Below are positions 46,623 to 56,080 of a stretch of DNA of 64,000 nt, piece by piece. Position numbers and translations under genes: made by a program. The first letter of the stretch is position 1; each line of letters begins with the position of its first letter. Below the pieces are notes generated by a model that saw nothing but the letters and a program-made list of their open reading frames with translations, had not been told where the DNA came from and ran no database searches. Origin of the DNA: an uncultured Acetobacteroides sp. Lineage in GTDB: Bacteria; Bacteroidota; Bacteroidia; Bacteroidales; ZOR0009. The stretch covers positions 3,891,501 to 3,955,500 of the forward strand of contig NZ_OY782755.1 in the NCBI RefSeq assembly GCF_963678165.1. The letters run 5' to 3'.

Positions 46623-48599
46623 TCAATCTCTTCTATCAAGCTCAGCCTTTAGCTGGCTTATCATTTCCTCGTAATCCTCAGTTTTGCGATGCATCTCCTC
46701 CTGGGCGGCCTGCATCTCCTCCATGTTCTGGCGTAGCTCCTCCTCCTGGGCAGCCATCTCCTCGGAGTATTGCTTGCTTTGGTCGAGCAATCGCTGGGTT
46801 CGCTCGTTGATATTAACGTTGGCAACGGCCGAGGCAAGGGCTTCGGCGGCCTTATCGAGGTACTCCATTACATGGGGCTCCTTTTCCCCGAAGGAGGATA
46901 GTTCCATCACGCCAATCACCTCCTCGTTGTGGATAAGCGGGATGAGCGCCAGGAAGTCGGGCCTGCGATCGCCCAGACCGGAGGAGATCGACAGGTAATC
47001 CTGGGGTATTTCGGTAAGAATGATGGGGGCCTTCTCGTAGATGCAGCGGCCAACCATCCCCTCCTCAACGGATATGCGCTTGTCCATCATCTTCCTTCGG
47101 TTATAGGCGATGCACGAGACCAACTCTACGAACCTTCCGCCCTCCTGCTCGCCATCGACAACGAACAAGCCGCCTTGAATGAAGTTCGAGTAGCTGACAA
47201 TCTCCTGAAGAACGGCATCGCAGAGCTGCTTGATGGAGGTGTTCTCCTTGCGAATGGCTTCGTGGATGCGGGCGTTACCTGCCACCTTCCAGCTTTGAAT
47301 TTCATCGATACGCTTGCGCTCTTCCTCGGCAGACTTAGCCGCAATAAGGTTCTGCTTCATCTCCACCATCGCCTTCCCAATGGCATCATCATCGCTCTTT
47401 GCCGTTATGTCGGCATCCAGATTGCCCGTTCCCACCTCGTGGGCAAAGTAGGCGAGGTGCTTTAGCCCCGAGGCAAGGTCGTTAAGGCCGCTGACCATGG
47501 TGCCTATCTCGTCCTGGGCGTTAACGTGGATCTCCTTCACCTCCGAGAGCCGGCCCTCTGCAATGAGTTTCAGCTCGGTGGATGCCTCAACAATGGGCCT
47601 AGAGATGGCTCTGGCGATGCTGCTGATGACAACAACCAGCACGCCAAACCCCACCACCATTAGCACCAGCAGCAGCAGCGCCACCATATTTGTGCTATGG
47701 GTAAAGGTGCTCTTGGGCACCATGGTGCAGAACGACCAGCTGGACTTGGCTCCCGCGAAATTGGCCGAGGCGTAAACCTTGTATGCCTCCTCGCCAAAGG
47801 TGGCCGAGTAGGAGTAGCTGGTGTGCAGGCGGCCATTTTTTATTGCATCCAGGATCTCCTCGGTTTGCTCGCCCTCGTTCAGCTTAGTTCCTATGACGGT
47901 CTTGGTGGGGTGGGCTACGACGAAGCCGTTGCTGGAGATGATTTTGCAGGCAACATCATCGGAGCCCATCGCTTTGCGCACGATACGTACGAAGAACTCC
48001 TCCTTGATCAGAAGGCCAACGGCTCCGATGGACGTTCCGCTCCCAATGGGCACGGTAATGCCAATGACCGTTGTGCCGTCAATGGTAATTGGATCGCTGA
48101 TGGCGACCTCGCGGCTCTGGCGAGCCTCCTGGTAGCCAGCCTCCCGCTCTACCTTATCGAGCAGCTTGGCTGTACTGGCCAAATTGGCGCCGGTATTACC
48201 TCCGGCAATATACTTGTTCACCGTGGAGGAGTCTCCCTGGCTGGCATCTTCGATATACCACATGGCGTATACCGCCGTATCCTCCTTGACGGTGCGGTCG
48301 ATCACTTTTCGGTAGCTCTCGAATCTGCTGGACCCCATGCCCGAGAGGCTCTCTAGGCCGCGGGCCATCCCCTTAAGGACTCCCAGCTTCTCGTTGAGCG
48401 AGCCGCTCGTCTGGGCTGCATTCTCCTGGCCTATTGACACCACATTTTGCTCGGCATACCCGATAACAATCTGCTGAACCCGGATAAGCACCACCGGCAT
48501 CACCAGCAATAGAACGCCGCCAACAGCCCCGATCACCGAGATGCTAATTTTCTGCCGAATGCTGCAGCGCTGGTAGTACTTCCTTAACTTTTCTAACAT
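46623..48599 (-). CDS. Cache-HAMP-GAF sensory protein ending in a coiled coil, no output domain
   Basis: 658 aa. TM1 (about 21-45) and TM2 (about 308-332) flank a periplasmic dCache-like domain (WYIEDASQGD; ISDPITIDGTTVIGITVPIG). HAMP (about 333-385) is followed by a second helical region, a GAF domain (about 460-610) with LALIPLIHNEEVIGVMELSS, and a terminal coiled coil (EEMAAQEEELRQNMEEMQAA). No histidine kinase, GGDEF, PP2C or MCP signalling domain is present. The GAF closely resembles that of the protein at 51215-53479. It may signal through a partner protein of the che cluster. Confidence 0.85.
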   Translation of the reverse strand: MLEKLRKYYQRCSIRQKISISVIGAVGGVLLLVMPVVLIRVQQIVIGYAEQNVVSIGQENAAQTSGSLNEKLGVLKGMARGLESLSGMGSSRFESYRKVIDRTVKEDTAVYAMWYIEDASQGDSSTVNKYIAGGNTGANLASTAKLLDKVEREAGYQEARQSREVAISDPITIDGTTVIGITVPIGSGTSIGAVGLLIKEEFFVRIVRKAMGSDDVACKIISSNGFVVAHPTKTVIGTKLNEGEQTEEILDAIKNGRLHTSYSYSATFGEEAYKVYASANFAGAKSSWSFCTMVPKSTFTHSTNMVALLLLVLMVVGFGVLVVVISSIARAISRPIVEASTELKLIAEGRLSEVKEIHVNAQDEIGTMVSGLNDLASGLKHLAYFAHEVGTGNLDADITAKSDDDAIGKAMVEMKQNLIAAKSAEEERKRIDEIQSWKVAGNARIHEAIRKENTSIKQLCDAVLQEIVSYSNFIQGGLFVVDGEQEGGRFVELVSCIAYNRRKMMDKRISVEEGMVGRCIYEKAPIILTEIPQDYLSISSGLGDRRPDFLALIPLIHNEEVIGVMELSSFGEKEPHVMEYLDKAAEALASAVANVNINERTQRLLDQSKQYSEEMAAQEEELRQNMEEMQAAQEEMHRKTEDYEEMISQLKAELDRRD

Positions 48600-48634
48600 A
48601 ACCTACGATTTAAAATAATACCTAAAAGGGGATG

Positions 48635-48642
48635 CAAAAGTA
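48635..48642 (-). promoter_or_regulatory. -7 element of the Cache-HAMP-GAF gene
   Basis: The minus strand reads TACTTTTG, matching TAnnTTTG, 36 bases before the ATG at 48599. A -33 TTG is not obvious. Confidence 0.4.
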
Positions 48643-48759
48643 GCAATTCCCCCCAAGGATGCAGGGGCATAGCTAGCTGTTCATCAACATAGTTTAAGAT
48701 ATTACGCACTCCAAAGCTGATTTTGCAGGCTGGTCGGATATGCGCTAAAAAGAATTGTG

Positions 48760-48767
48760 TAGATTTG
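48760..48767 (+). promoter_or_regulatory. -7 element of the metallophosphoesterase gene
   Basis: TAGATTTG matches TAnnTTTG and lies 35 bases before the ATG at 48803. No well-spaced -33 TTG is visible. Confidence 0.4.
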
Positions 48768-48802
48768 CTTTCGATCACCAAGAACCATTACACCTATAGC
48801 CC

Positions 48803-49798
48803 ATGATCAAGCGCCTCCTCCCACTGCTGCTGCTTCTGGCGGCCCTTACGCCAACCCTGGCGCAGCAGCCCGAACTAAGGTTCGGCGCCAGCCGAAAGTT
48901 CAAGATTGTTCAGCTCACCGACCTGCACATTAAGTGGCAGGATCACCGCTCGGATTCAGCCTTTGCGTGCATCCGAAATGTGGTGGAGGCCGAGAAGCCC
49001 GACCTAATCATGCTTACCGGCGATATCATCTACAGCTCCCCCGCAACCGACAACATGCGCAGCGTGCTGCAATTCGTCTCCAGCTTTAAAATCCCCTTTG
49101 CGCTCACCTTCGGCAACCACGACCATGAGCAGGGTGCCAACAATGCCGAGCTGCTACAGGTTGTCCAGGGAATCCCCTACTGCATCGTATCCACCCAGAG
49201 AGGCATCAGCGGCGAGGGGAACTGCGCCCTTTCGGTAAAAAGCGCCGATGGAGTGAGGGATGCCGCTGCGCTCTACTGCTTCGACTCTCAGGCGTACACC
49301 CAGCTCAAGCCGCAGGGGGTTGATGGATACGACCATATCCGCCTCGATCAGCTGCAGTGGTACATAAATACCAGCAAGAGGTATGCCCGCCGAAACGATC
49401 ACAAGCCGCTTCCCTCGCTGGCCTTCTTCCACATCCCGCTCCCCGAGTTCGCTGAGGCGGCCGCCAGCCAGAATACAACGCTATACGGCATACACAACGA
49501 AAAGGTGTGCGCCCCCGCGCTCAATAGCGGCCTCTTTGCCGCCATGATGGAGCAGGGCGATGTGATGGGCATCTTCGTGGGGCACGATCACGACAACGAC
49601 TTTGCGGTGAACTGGTACAGCATCCTGCTAGCCTACGGCCGCTTCTCGGGCGGAAATACCGTTTATAACCATCTCTCCAACGGAGCACGCGTGATAGAGC
49701 TCACCGAGGACAAGCGCACCATCCATACATGGATTCGCCTACGAGATGGTAAGGTGGAGCAGGAAACCGTTTTCCCAACGGATTACACAAAGAAGTAG
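48803..49798 (+). CDS. Secreted calcineurin-like metallophosphoesterase
   Basis: 331 aa with a signal peptide (to PTLAQ). All family metal-binding blocks are present: LTDLHIKW (D-x-H), LTGDIIY (GD), FGNHDHE (GNHD), FFHIPLPE and VGHDHDND (GHxH-like with Asp). It resembles the purple-acid/PhoD-like group found in Bacteroidetes; the substrate (phosphodiester or phosphomonoester) is unknown. Confidence 0.9.
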   Translation: MIKRLLPLLLLLAALTPTLAQQPELRFGASRKFKIVQLTDLHIKWQDHRSDSAFACIRNVVEAEKPDLIMLTGDIIYSSPATDNMRSVLQFVSSFKIPFALTFGNHDHEQGANNAELLQVVQGIPYCIVSTQRGISGEGNCALSVKSADGVRDAAALYCFDSQAYTQLKPQGVDGYDHIRLDQLQWYINTSKRYARRNDHKPLPSLAFFHIPLPEFAEAAASQNTTLYGIHNEKVCAPALNSGLFAAMMEQGDVMGIFVGHDHDNDFAVNWYSILLAYGRFSGGNTVYNHLSNGARVIELTEDKRTIHTWIRLRDGKVEQETVFPTDYTKK

Positions 49799-49859
49799 CT
49801 CCATCCAATAGTAGAGGTTTCCCCATTCCCCAGTATCCCCATTCGTTTTGATGAAATAT

Positions 49860-49886
49860 AAAAAGGTGGCCCCTCGGTACCTTTTT
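49860..49886 (+). terminator. Intrinsic terminator of the metallophosphoesterase gene
   Basis: AAAAAGGT (49860-49867) pairs with ACCTTTTT (49879-49886), followed by GTTTT. It isolates the phosphoesterase transcript from array B. Confidence 0.6.
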
Positions 49887-49952
49887 GTTTTATGATGACG
49901 AAGCGAATGTCACCTCTCCCTTCGGGAAAAGCCATCTCAACAACAACAGACG

Positions 49953-50134
49953 ATCCCAAGCGCTGGGATACGCTATTGCTGTAGCAACGCTCAATCCCCA
50001 ATGCTGGGATGCGCCATTGCTGTAGCAACGTTTAATCCCAAATGCTGGGATACGATATTGCTCCAGCAATGGATAATCCCGCGAGCTGGGATGCGATGTT
50101 GCTGCAGCAATGGACAATCCCGCGAACTGGGATG
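49953..50134. repeat. Array B: four and a half 41-bp units, each with two palindromes
   Basis: Units begin at 49953, 49994, 50035 and 50076, each exactly 41 bases; a partial fifth (50117-50134) keeps only the first palindrome. Palindrome 1 is ATCCC-N7-GGGAT (unit 1 pairs one base further, ATCCCA/TGGGAT). Palindrome 2 is TTGCT-GT-AGCAA, with ATTGCT-CC-AGCAAT in unit 3 and TTGCTGCAGCAA in unit 4. Loops and linkers vary while stems are kept. The period is not a multiple of three, so coding is excluded. The array ends about 125 bp before the ATG of the DUF6261-like gene. Confidence 0.9.
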
Positions 50135-50260
50135 CCCTGCAAAGCCTCTAAAGGCTGATATCATGAATAAAACAACGACTCCTCAAAAAATATTTAACAA
50201 AATATTTTATAATATATAGAATCTTTCGTATTTTTAAGCATTAACCAAAAATTGATTCAT

Positions 50261-51010
50261 ATGAAAGCTAAATTTAAGACGCTTACGCTTCAAAATTTAC
50301 GCATTGGCGAGCTATTCGCATTTCTAACCCTTATTCTACCCATCATCAATGCTTGCACCACGATTAGTGCAAAGCTAAAAAAGATGCTCGAAGAGATGGC
50401 CAAAACGATGGTTGCCCTAGAAGCCGCAACGAATAGCGGTAGCTTCGAGGAGCAAACAAAGGTTGTAAAGTCGTCGAATGCCAAGCGCGAGACGAGCATA
50501 TCCCGGTTTCAGCACTTTGTCGAGTACTTCAAGAAGAGCGATGACGAAAAGGAGATTACAGCGGCCAACCTCATCCTAAAGGCATTGAAGGATGCGGGCA
50601 GCATCTACCGCATGGGGCTTAAAGATACGACAACGGCCATCCACGGGCTAAACGTGCTCTTTACCACCAACAGCCGCTACGTCGAAGCGCTTACGCTACT
50701 CAAGGCCACTGCAGAATGGGGCAAAGTTTGGGCCAACCAGCAGGAGTTTGAGTCGGCATACGGCTATCGAAACAACGTAATGGCGGACGAGAAGCTCGAG
50801 GCCTCGGCCTACGAGATCTCCAAGATGGCGAAGAGCCAATGCTCGGCCATCATGGAGCTCATCGAGGACCTCTACAACGTGGAGGAGAAGCCCGAGTATC
50901 TTGCCATCATCGACAAGGTGAACCTGGAGATCGAAAAAACCATGGCCGTGGTTCGCACCCGCGAAACCCTTGCCGCCAAGGAGCGCAAGGATCCCAAGAA
51001 AAGCTCTTAG
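50261..51010 (+). CDS. All-helical cytoplasmic protein of unknown function (DUF6261-like), copy 2
   Basis: About 249 aa, homologous to the product of 7898-8674 along its length: the N-terminal L-x-N-x-R-x-x-E-L-x-x-F-L, LNVLFTTNSRYVEAL, ANQQEFESAYGYRN, MAKSQCSAIMELIEDLY and VRTRETLA. It lacks the long K/E tail of copy 1, ending KERKDPKKSS. The ATG at 50261 is preferred over a TTG three codons earlier. The leader is AT-rich with TATTTTTA (50229-50236) as a near-match to the -7 motif, and contains CAAAAAATATTTAAC, also found in similar form upstream of copy 1. Function unknown. Confidence 0.75.
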   Translation: MKAKFKTLTLQNLRIGELFAFLTLILPIINACTTISAKLKKMLEEMAKTMVALEAATNSGSFEEQTKVVKSSNAKRETSISRFQHFVEYFKKSDDEKEITAANLILKALKDAGSIYRMGLKDTTTAIHGLNVLFTTNSRYVEALTLLKATAEWGKVWANQQEFESAYGYRNNVMADEKLEASAYEISKMAKSQCSAIMELIEDLYNVEEKPEYLAIIDKVNLEIEKTMAVVRTRETLAAKERKDPKKSS

Positions 51011-51057
51011 CGCCTGTGAAGGCCCGTAATTGTTAATTACTAGTTTTTTAAGAAAGG

Positions 51058-51131
51058 TAGCCCCGCCAGCAATGGCGGGGCTACTAGCATATAGCAAAAG
51101 GGCTACCGCATTATTGCAATAGCCCTTTTGC
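51058..51131. terminator. Two consecutive hairpins between convergent genes
   Basis: TAGCCCCGCC/GGCGGGGCTA (51058-51083) and GCAAAAGGGCTA/TAGCCCTTTTGC (51094-51131) are both perfect stems. They separate the DUF6261-like gene from the GAF-PAS sensor gene and probably terminate both strands. Confidence 0.7.
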
Positions 51132-51214
51132 ATGGTGCGCATCGGAGGATGATTTCATCAGCCCATATCAGCATCAGATTCGGTCGATGTTGCACCGATT
51201 TTCTTTATCAGCAG

Positions 51215-53479
51215 CTAGAACAGCTCCACCGAGATATTTTGAATAAAGCCGGTATAGGTGTAATCATCCCCGATTTCGGCTTCCGAGATGGTTAGCAGGA
51301 TAGAAAGTTCGTCTCCCCACTTATTGTAGACCGTCACCTCGCTTCGAACCCCTTTAAACCTATTTTCGTCCGATTTCAGGTAGCATATTGCATCGCCAGG
51401 CTTCCAATCCTTACACGCCGGAGGCAGCAGCATGCCGATGTGCTGCCCAATCACCTCGCTCTTGGTATAGCCAAACAGCTCCTCGGCAGCGCGGTTGTAA
51501 AGCTCAATCCTTTCGTCCGAGCTGATGGTAACGATGGCATCCATTGCCCCCTCGAGGGTCTTCTCGTTTCGGATCTTCACCGACTTTATCTCCTCCAGCT
51601 TCTGATGGAGCTGCTCCTCCTGCATCAGCAGCTGCTCCGTCTTCTGCTGAGCCTCCAGCTCGAGCCGCTTCTGCGAGGTGATATCGTTGGCAATAAGCAC
51701 CACCTTCGAAAGCTCGTTGTACATGTCGTACACCGCCGTAAAGGTTCCCTGCAGCCACTTCTCTTCGCCAAACTTCGAGATCATCTGGTACTGATTTTCC
51801 TGAGGATGTCCCAGCATCACCTCGTTCCAGGTATCCCTAAATGCAAAAGCATTTTCAGCCGAGAAGAAATCGTAGACGGTTATCGTCTTCAGATCGTTCA
51901 GCCCGTAGCCAATAATGCTTAAGAGTTTGGCGTTCCCAGCTCGTACCGCGCCATTGGGCTCGAACTCTGCCGTAACCGCAGAGCTGTTTAGGGCAAAGAC
52001 CTGGCTCTCCAAGTCGAGGCTAAGCTTTTTGAGCTCGGTAATGTCGATACCCATGAAGAGGATCCGCGTTACCTCGCCGCGCTGATCGCGCACGCAGGTG
52101 TAGGTGGCCATCGACCAGAAATCGGTTCCCATCTTGGTGGCGTGCTTCATGTCGCCCTCAAAGTGGCTGCCGCCCCTGCCCAAGCCATCCCAAATTTTAA
52201 AGAACCACTCCCGGTCCTTTTTATTGATGAAGAGCGAAACGTGCTTTCCCCGAATCTCATCGATATGGCCGTAGCCAAGCTTCGTAAGGAAGAGGGAATT
52301 CGCGTATAGTAGTTTCCCGGAAATATCGTACTCAGCACGAACCAGCGTGTTGTTTACCGATTCGGTGAAGTTGGCCAGCTCGGTGCTCTTCTTGTCAGCC
52401 TCCTCCTGAATGGCATGCAGCTCCTCAATGGTCCGCCGCATCTCCTCCTCCTGCTCCTTAAGCAGCTCCGACTGATGCTCCGACTGCTCCAGCAGCTCGG
52501 CGGTGTGCGAGGTTACCTTCACATTCTTAATGGTAGATGCAATGGCCTCCGACAGGTGCTCAACGAAATCGACCTCATGCTTCTTAAGCACGTTAAAGGA
52601 TGCGAGTTCGATAACCCCCAGCACATCACCATCGGCAACAAGCGGAACTATCAACAAGCAGTGCGGATTTGCCCCACCCAACCCGCTGGTGATGCTCACG
52701 TAGCGATCCGGGATATCCGTCATAAAGATCGACTCCTTCTCGAAGGCGCACGCGCCAATAAGGCCATCGTTTATTTCTACCCTTTTGCGAATAAGCCGAT
52801 GCCGATCGTAGGCAAAAGCCGCCACCTGAGCAAAATGCCTATCGCTAGGATCCGAATCTTCCAGCAGGAAAAAGCCCCCCTGGTTTGCATTAAGATACTT
52901 CACCAGGTTGCTGATGATTTCGTACGACAGCTTTTCCAGATTATCGTTATTCAGGCGGAGTATCTCGCCAAACTTTGCTAGGCCATCAACAACCCAGCGG
53001 CGCATCTTCTCCTCGTCAGCCCGAGCCTGCTGCTCCTGCTTGCTCTTTACCAGATATTCCCGAAGCTGCAGGATAGAACGCCCCAGCTCGCTGTCCTGAT
53101 CAAACTCGGCAGGAGCATCAAGTTCGCCACGGTTGAGCCTTTCGGCAAACTGGAGCAGCTGCTTGCTCCTATACGCTTCGTCTGACGCACGTTGTTTTCT
53201 TGCTCTAAGGTAAAGCACATGCACCCTTCCGATGGAATAGGCAGCCACCCCCATAGCAGCAGGCAGCAGGTCAATCAACCACCACGATGGGCTATGCCCG
53301 TGAAGAAATACAATACCATTCCCGGTTATAAGCTCTCTCTTAGAAAAGAATTCTATGAAGAAAAAGACGATCCAAATTAAAAGGCCAGCCGCAACCCCTA
53401 CAAGGGTAAAAACTTTGGCAATCCGTTTAACATCTACCTTCTCCCCGAAATCATACAACGAATAATCTGCTACTTTCAT
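51215..53479 (-). CDS. GAF-PAS-PAS-PAS sensory protein without output domain
   Basis: 754 aa. Two N-terminal transmembrane segments (about 23-43 and 70-90) precede a helical linker and a GAF domain (about 175-325; LLIVPLVADGDVLGVIELAS). A coiled coil (HQSELLKEQEEEMRRTIEEL) is followed by PAS 1 (about 375-500; GIDITEL end), PAS 2 (about 505-625; IANDITSQ end) and PAS 3 (about 645-750; AEELFGYTKSEVIGQHIGML), where the protein stops. No kinase, cyclase or MCP domain follows. Directly downstream of cheB (10 bases), so probably part of the chemosensory operon. PAS 3 is of the type that precedes a histidine kinase in other proteins. Confidence 0.88.
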   Translation of the reverse strand: MKVADYSLYDFGEKVDVKRIAKVFTLVGVAAGLLIWIVFFFIEFFSKRELITGNGIVFLHGHSPSWWLIDLLPAAMGVAAYSIGRVHVLYLRARKQRASDEAYRSKQLLQFAERLNRGELDAPAEFDQDSELGRSILQLREYLVKSKQEQQARADEEKMRRWVVDGLAKFGEILRLNNDNLEKLSYEIISNLVKYLNANQGGFFLLEDSDPSDRHFAQVAAFAYDRHRLIRKRVEINDGLIGACAFEKESIFMTDIPDRYVSITSGLGGANPHCLLIVPLVADGDVLGVIELASFNVLKKHEVDFVEHLSEAIASTIKNVKVTSHTAELLEQSEHQSELLKEQEEEMRRTIEELHAIQEEADKKSTELANFTESVNNTLVRAEYDISGKLLYANSLFLTKLGYGHIDEIRGKHVSLFINKKDREWFFKIWDGLGRGGSHFEGDMKHATKMGTDFWSMATYTCVRDQRGEVTRILFMGIDITELKKLSLDLESQVFALNSSAVTAEFEPNGAVRAGNAKLLSIIGYGLNDLKTITVYDFFSAENAFAFRDTWNEVMLGHPQENQYQMISKFGEEKWLQGTFTAVYDMYNELSKVVLIANDITSQKRLELEAQQKTEQLLMQEEQLHQKLEEIKSVKIRNEKTLEGAMDAIVTISSDERIELYNRAAEELFGYTKSEVIGQHIGMLLPPACKDWKPGDAICYLKSDENRFKGVRSEVTVYNKWGDELSILLTISEAEIGDDYTYTGFIQNISVELF

Positions 53480-53489
53480 CTTACTAGTT

Positions 53490-54566
<1,077 letters not shown>

Positions 54567-54611
54567 CTATTTGGGGTATACAATGATTAGAAGTAATACC
54601 CTACCTGTATC

Positions 54612-55082
54612 TTACAACTTCTTTTCGATTATCTTTTGGAAGACCTCGCCTGTTGCTGTTACATACATCAGTTTGCGCCCATTCTTGCCACCAACGCTTT
54701 GCGCCACAATAGGAATTCGATGTGCCTCCAGCAGCTCCTTTGCGATGGCGATGTTTCGCTCTCCAATGCGAAAGTTGGCGATGTTGGTTTCAATAACCTC
54801 CCCTCCTCCGAATACTTTTGCCCGTAGATTTGCCTTGCTACTCCCTAAAAGGAGCATTCGCTCTATCAACTTTTCAATGGCTATATTGCCATACTTCGGC
54901 GAGGCCAGCCCGTTGCCGTTCCAAAACGGCAGCATGTAGTGGTTGATACCTCCTATTAAGAGAATGGGATCCCAAAGACAAACAGAAACGCAAGAGCCAA
55001 GAACTGTTACCACCCGATGCGGCTTCGCGCTAGCAAAAAGAGCCGACGGATATAAAAAATGCTGTTCAATGTTATCCATCAT
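54612..55082 (-). CDS. cheD: Chemoreceptor glutamine deamidase CheD
   Basis: Deamidates Gln residues of MCPs and can bind CheC-type phosphatases (156 aa). The catalytic Cys is in VLGSCVSVCLWDP, the His in GGINHYMLP, and AKVFGGGEVIET and NIAIAKELLE complete the family pattern. Normal length. It lies 48 bases upstream of cheB and 36 downstream of the kinase-like gene. Confidence 0.95.
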   Translation of the reverse strand: MMDNIEQHFLYPSALFASAKPHRVVTVLGSCVSVCLWDPILLIGGINHYMLPFWNGNGLASPKYGNIAIEKLIERMLLLGSSKANLRAKVFGGGEVIETNIANFRIGERNIAIAKELLEAHRIPIVAQSVGGKNGRKLMYVTATGEVFQKIIEKKL

Positions 55083-55118
55083 GCATGTTTTCGATTCGTA
55101 AATGCACCAGAGGTGATG

Positions 55119-56006
55119 CTAGAATATCTCATTATCGGAATCGAACATGATTTCGTTGGTATCAAAAGCAAAACCATCAACCTCGTCGACCACCAATGCT
55201 TCTGGGATTCGTACCGTAAAGCGACTTCCCTCGCCCGCCTTGCTCGATACCTCTATTGTGCCCTCAAGCACCTCGAGCATTGCCTTTGCTACCGTAAGCC
55301 CAAGTCCGTAGCCCACGTTCAAGGTGTTGATGTTGGTGTCGATTCGCTTAAATCTATCGAAGATAGACTTCAGATTGTCCTCGTCGATACCAATGCCGTT
55401 GTCAGCAAGGGTGATTTCGAGGAATCCGTTTGCGCAGGACATGGTAACCTCAATATGCCCTCCTGTTTTACTAAACTTGATTCCGTTATCCAGCAAATTT
55501 AGGAAGACCAGCTTCAGCTTATCGGCATCCGTTTTAAACACTCCCCCCTCGGCGGTACACTTGAAATCGACGGTTATGTTTCTTTTCTGTAGCTCTAATC
55601 CATACGATTCAATGATGGACTTAAGCAACGAGGTTACATCTACGCTCATGCAGCTCAGCTTTGCTTCGCCAGCCTCTACTTCGGCTGCTGCGAAGATATT
55701 CTGCAGCTGGAAGTCCAGCGAGAACGCCTCGGAGTGTATCATGGCTGCCATTTGCTTCATCCTATCAATATTGTCTGGTCCGCAAGCCTGTATATGCGTG
55801 GCCAAACCTAGAATGGATGCAAATGGATTTACAATTTCGTTACGAATGTTGGAAAGGAAGTTGCTCTTCATCCTCTCCGACTCCTCGAGCTTCCTATTCA
55901 GCTCCATCAGCTGAACATTCAGCTCGCTTAAATGCTTTAGCGAATCAGTATTTTGTTCGAACCTGCTTTTTAGCTCGTCTAGCAGCTCCGCATCAGTTAA
56001 TTTCAT
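55119..56006 (-). CDS. Histidine-kinase-like protein lacking the phospho-acceptor His
   Basis: 295 aa, soluble. A short coiled coil (about 20-45) leads into a DHp-like segment MKSNFLSNIRNEIVNPF; against the usual KSxFLxNxSHEIRTP the His is replaced by Asn. The HATPase domain (about 150-270) is intact: N-box FLNLLDNGIKFS, G1 LADNGIGIDE, F-box IFDRFK and G2 GYGLGLTVAK. It therefore can probably bind ATP but not autophosphorylate on the normal residue. It is embedded between cheR and cheD, suggesting a modulatory or scaffold role. The last 25 residues are acidic. Confidence 0.88.
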   Translation of the reverse strand: MKLTDAELLDELKSRFEQNTDSLKHLSELNVQLMELNRKLEESERMKSNFLSNIRNEIVNPFASILGLATHIQACGPDNIDRMKQMAAMIHSEAFSLDFQLQNIFAAAEVEAGEAKLSCMSVDVTSLLKSIIESYGLELQKRNITVDFKCTAEGGVFKTDADKLKLVFLNLLDNGIKFSKTGGHIEVTMSCANGFLEITLADNGIGIDEDNLKSIFDRFKRIDTNINTLNVGYGLGLTVAKAMLEVLEGTIEVSSKAGEGSRFTVRIPEALVVDEVDGFAFDTNEIMFDSDNEIF

Positions 56007-56080
56007 TTGTTGTAAGCTTTTTCGGTTTAAACCTGCCTATTCCCCTAAGATCTCAATATTAAAAGTTACCCTCTACGAGG

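Noticed and set aside
49890..50117. Minus-strand frame through array B
   Set aside because: The 41-bp period shifts frame every unit, so no repeated peptide is maintained; openness is a by-product of the repeat composition.
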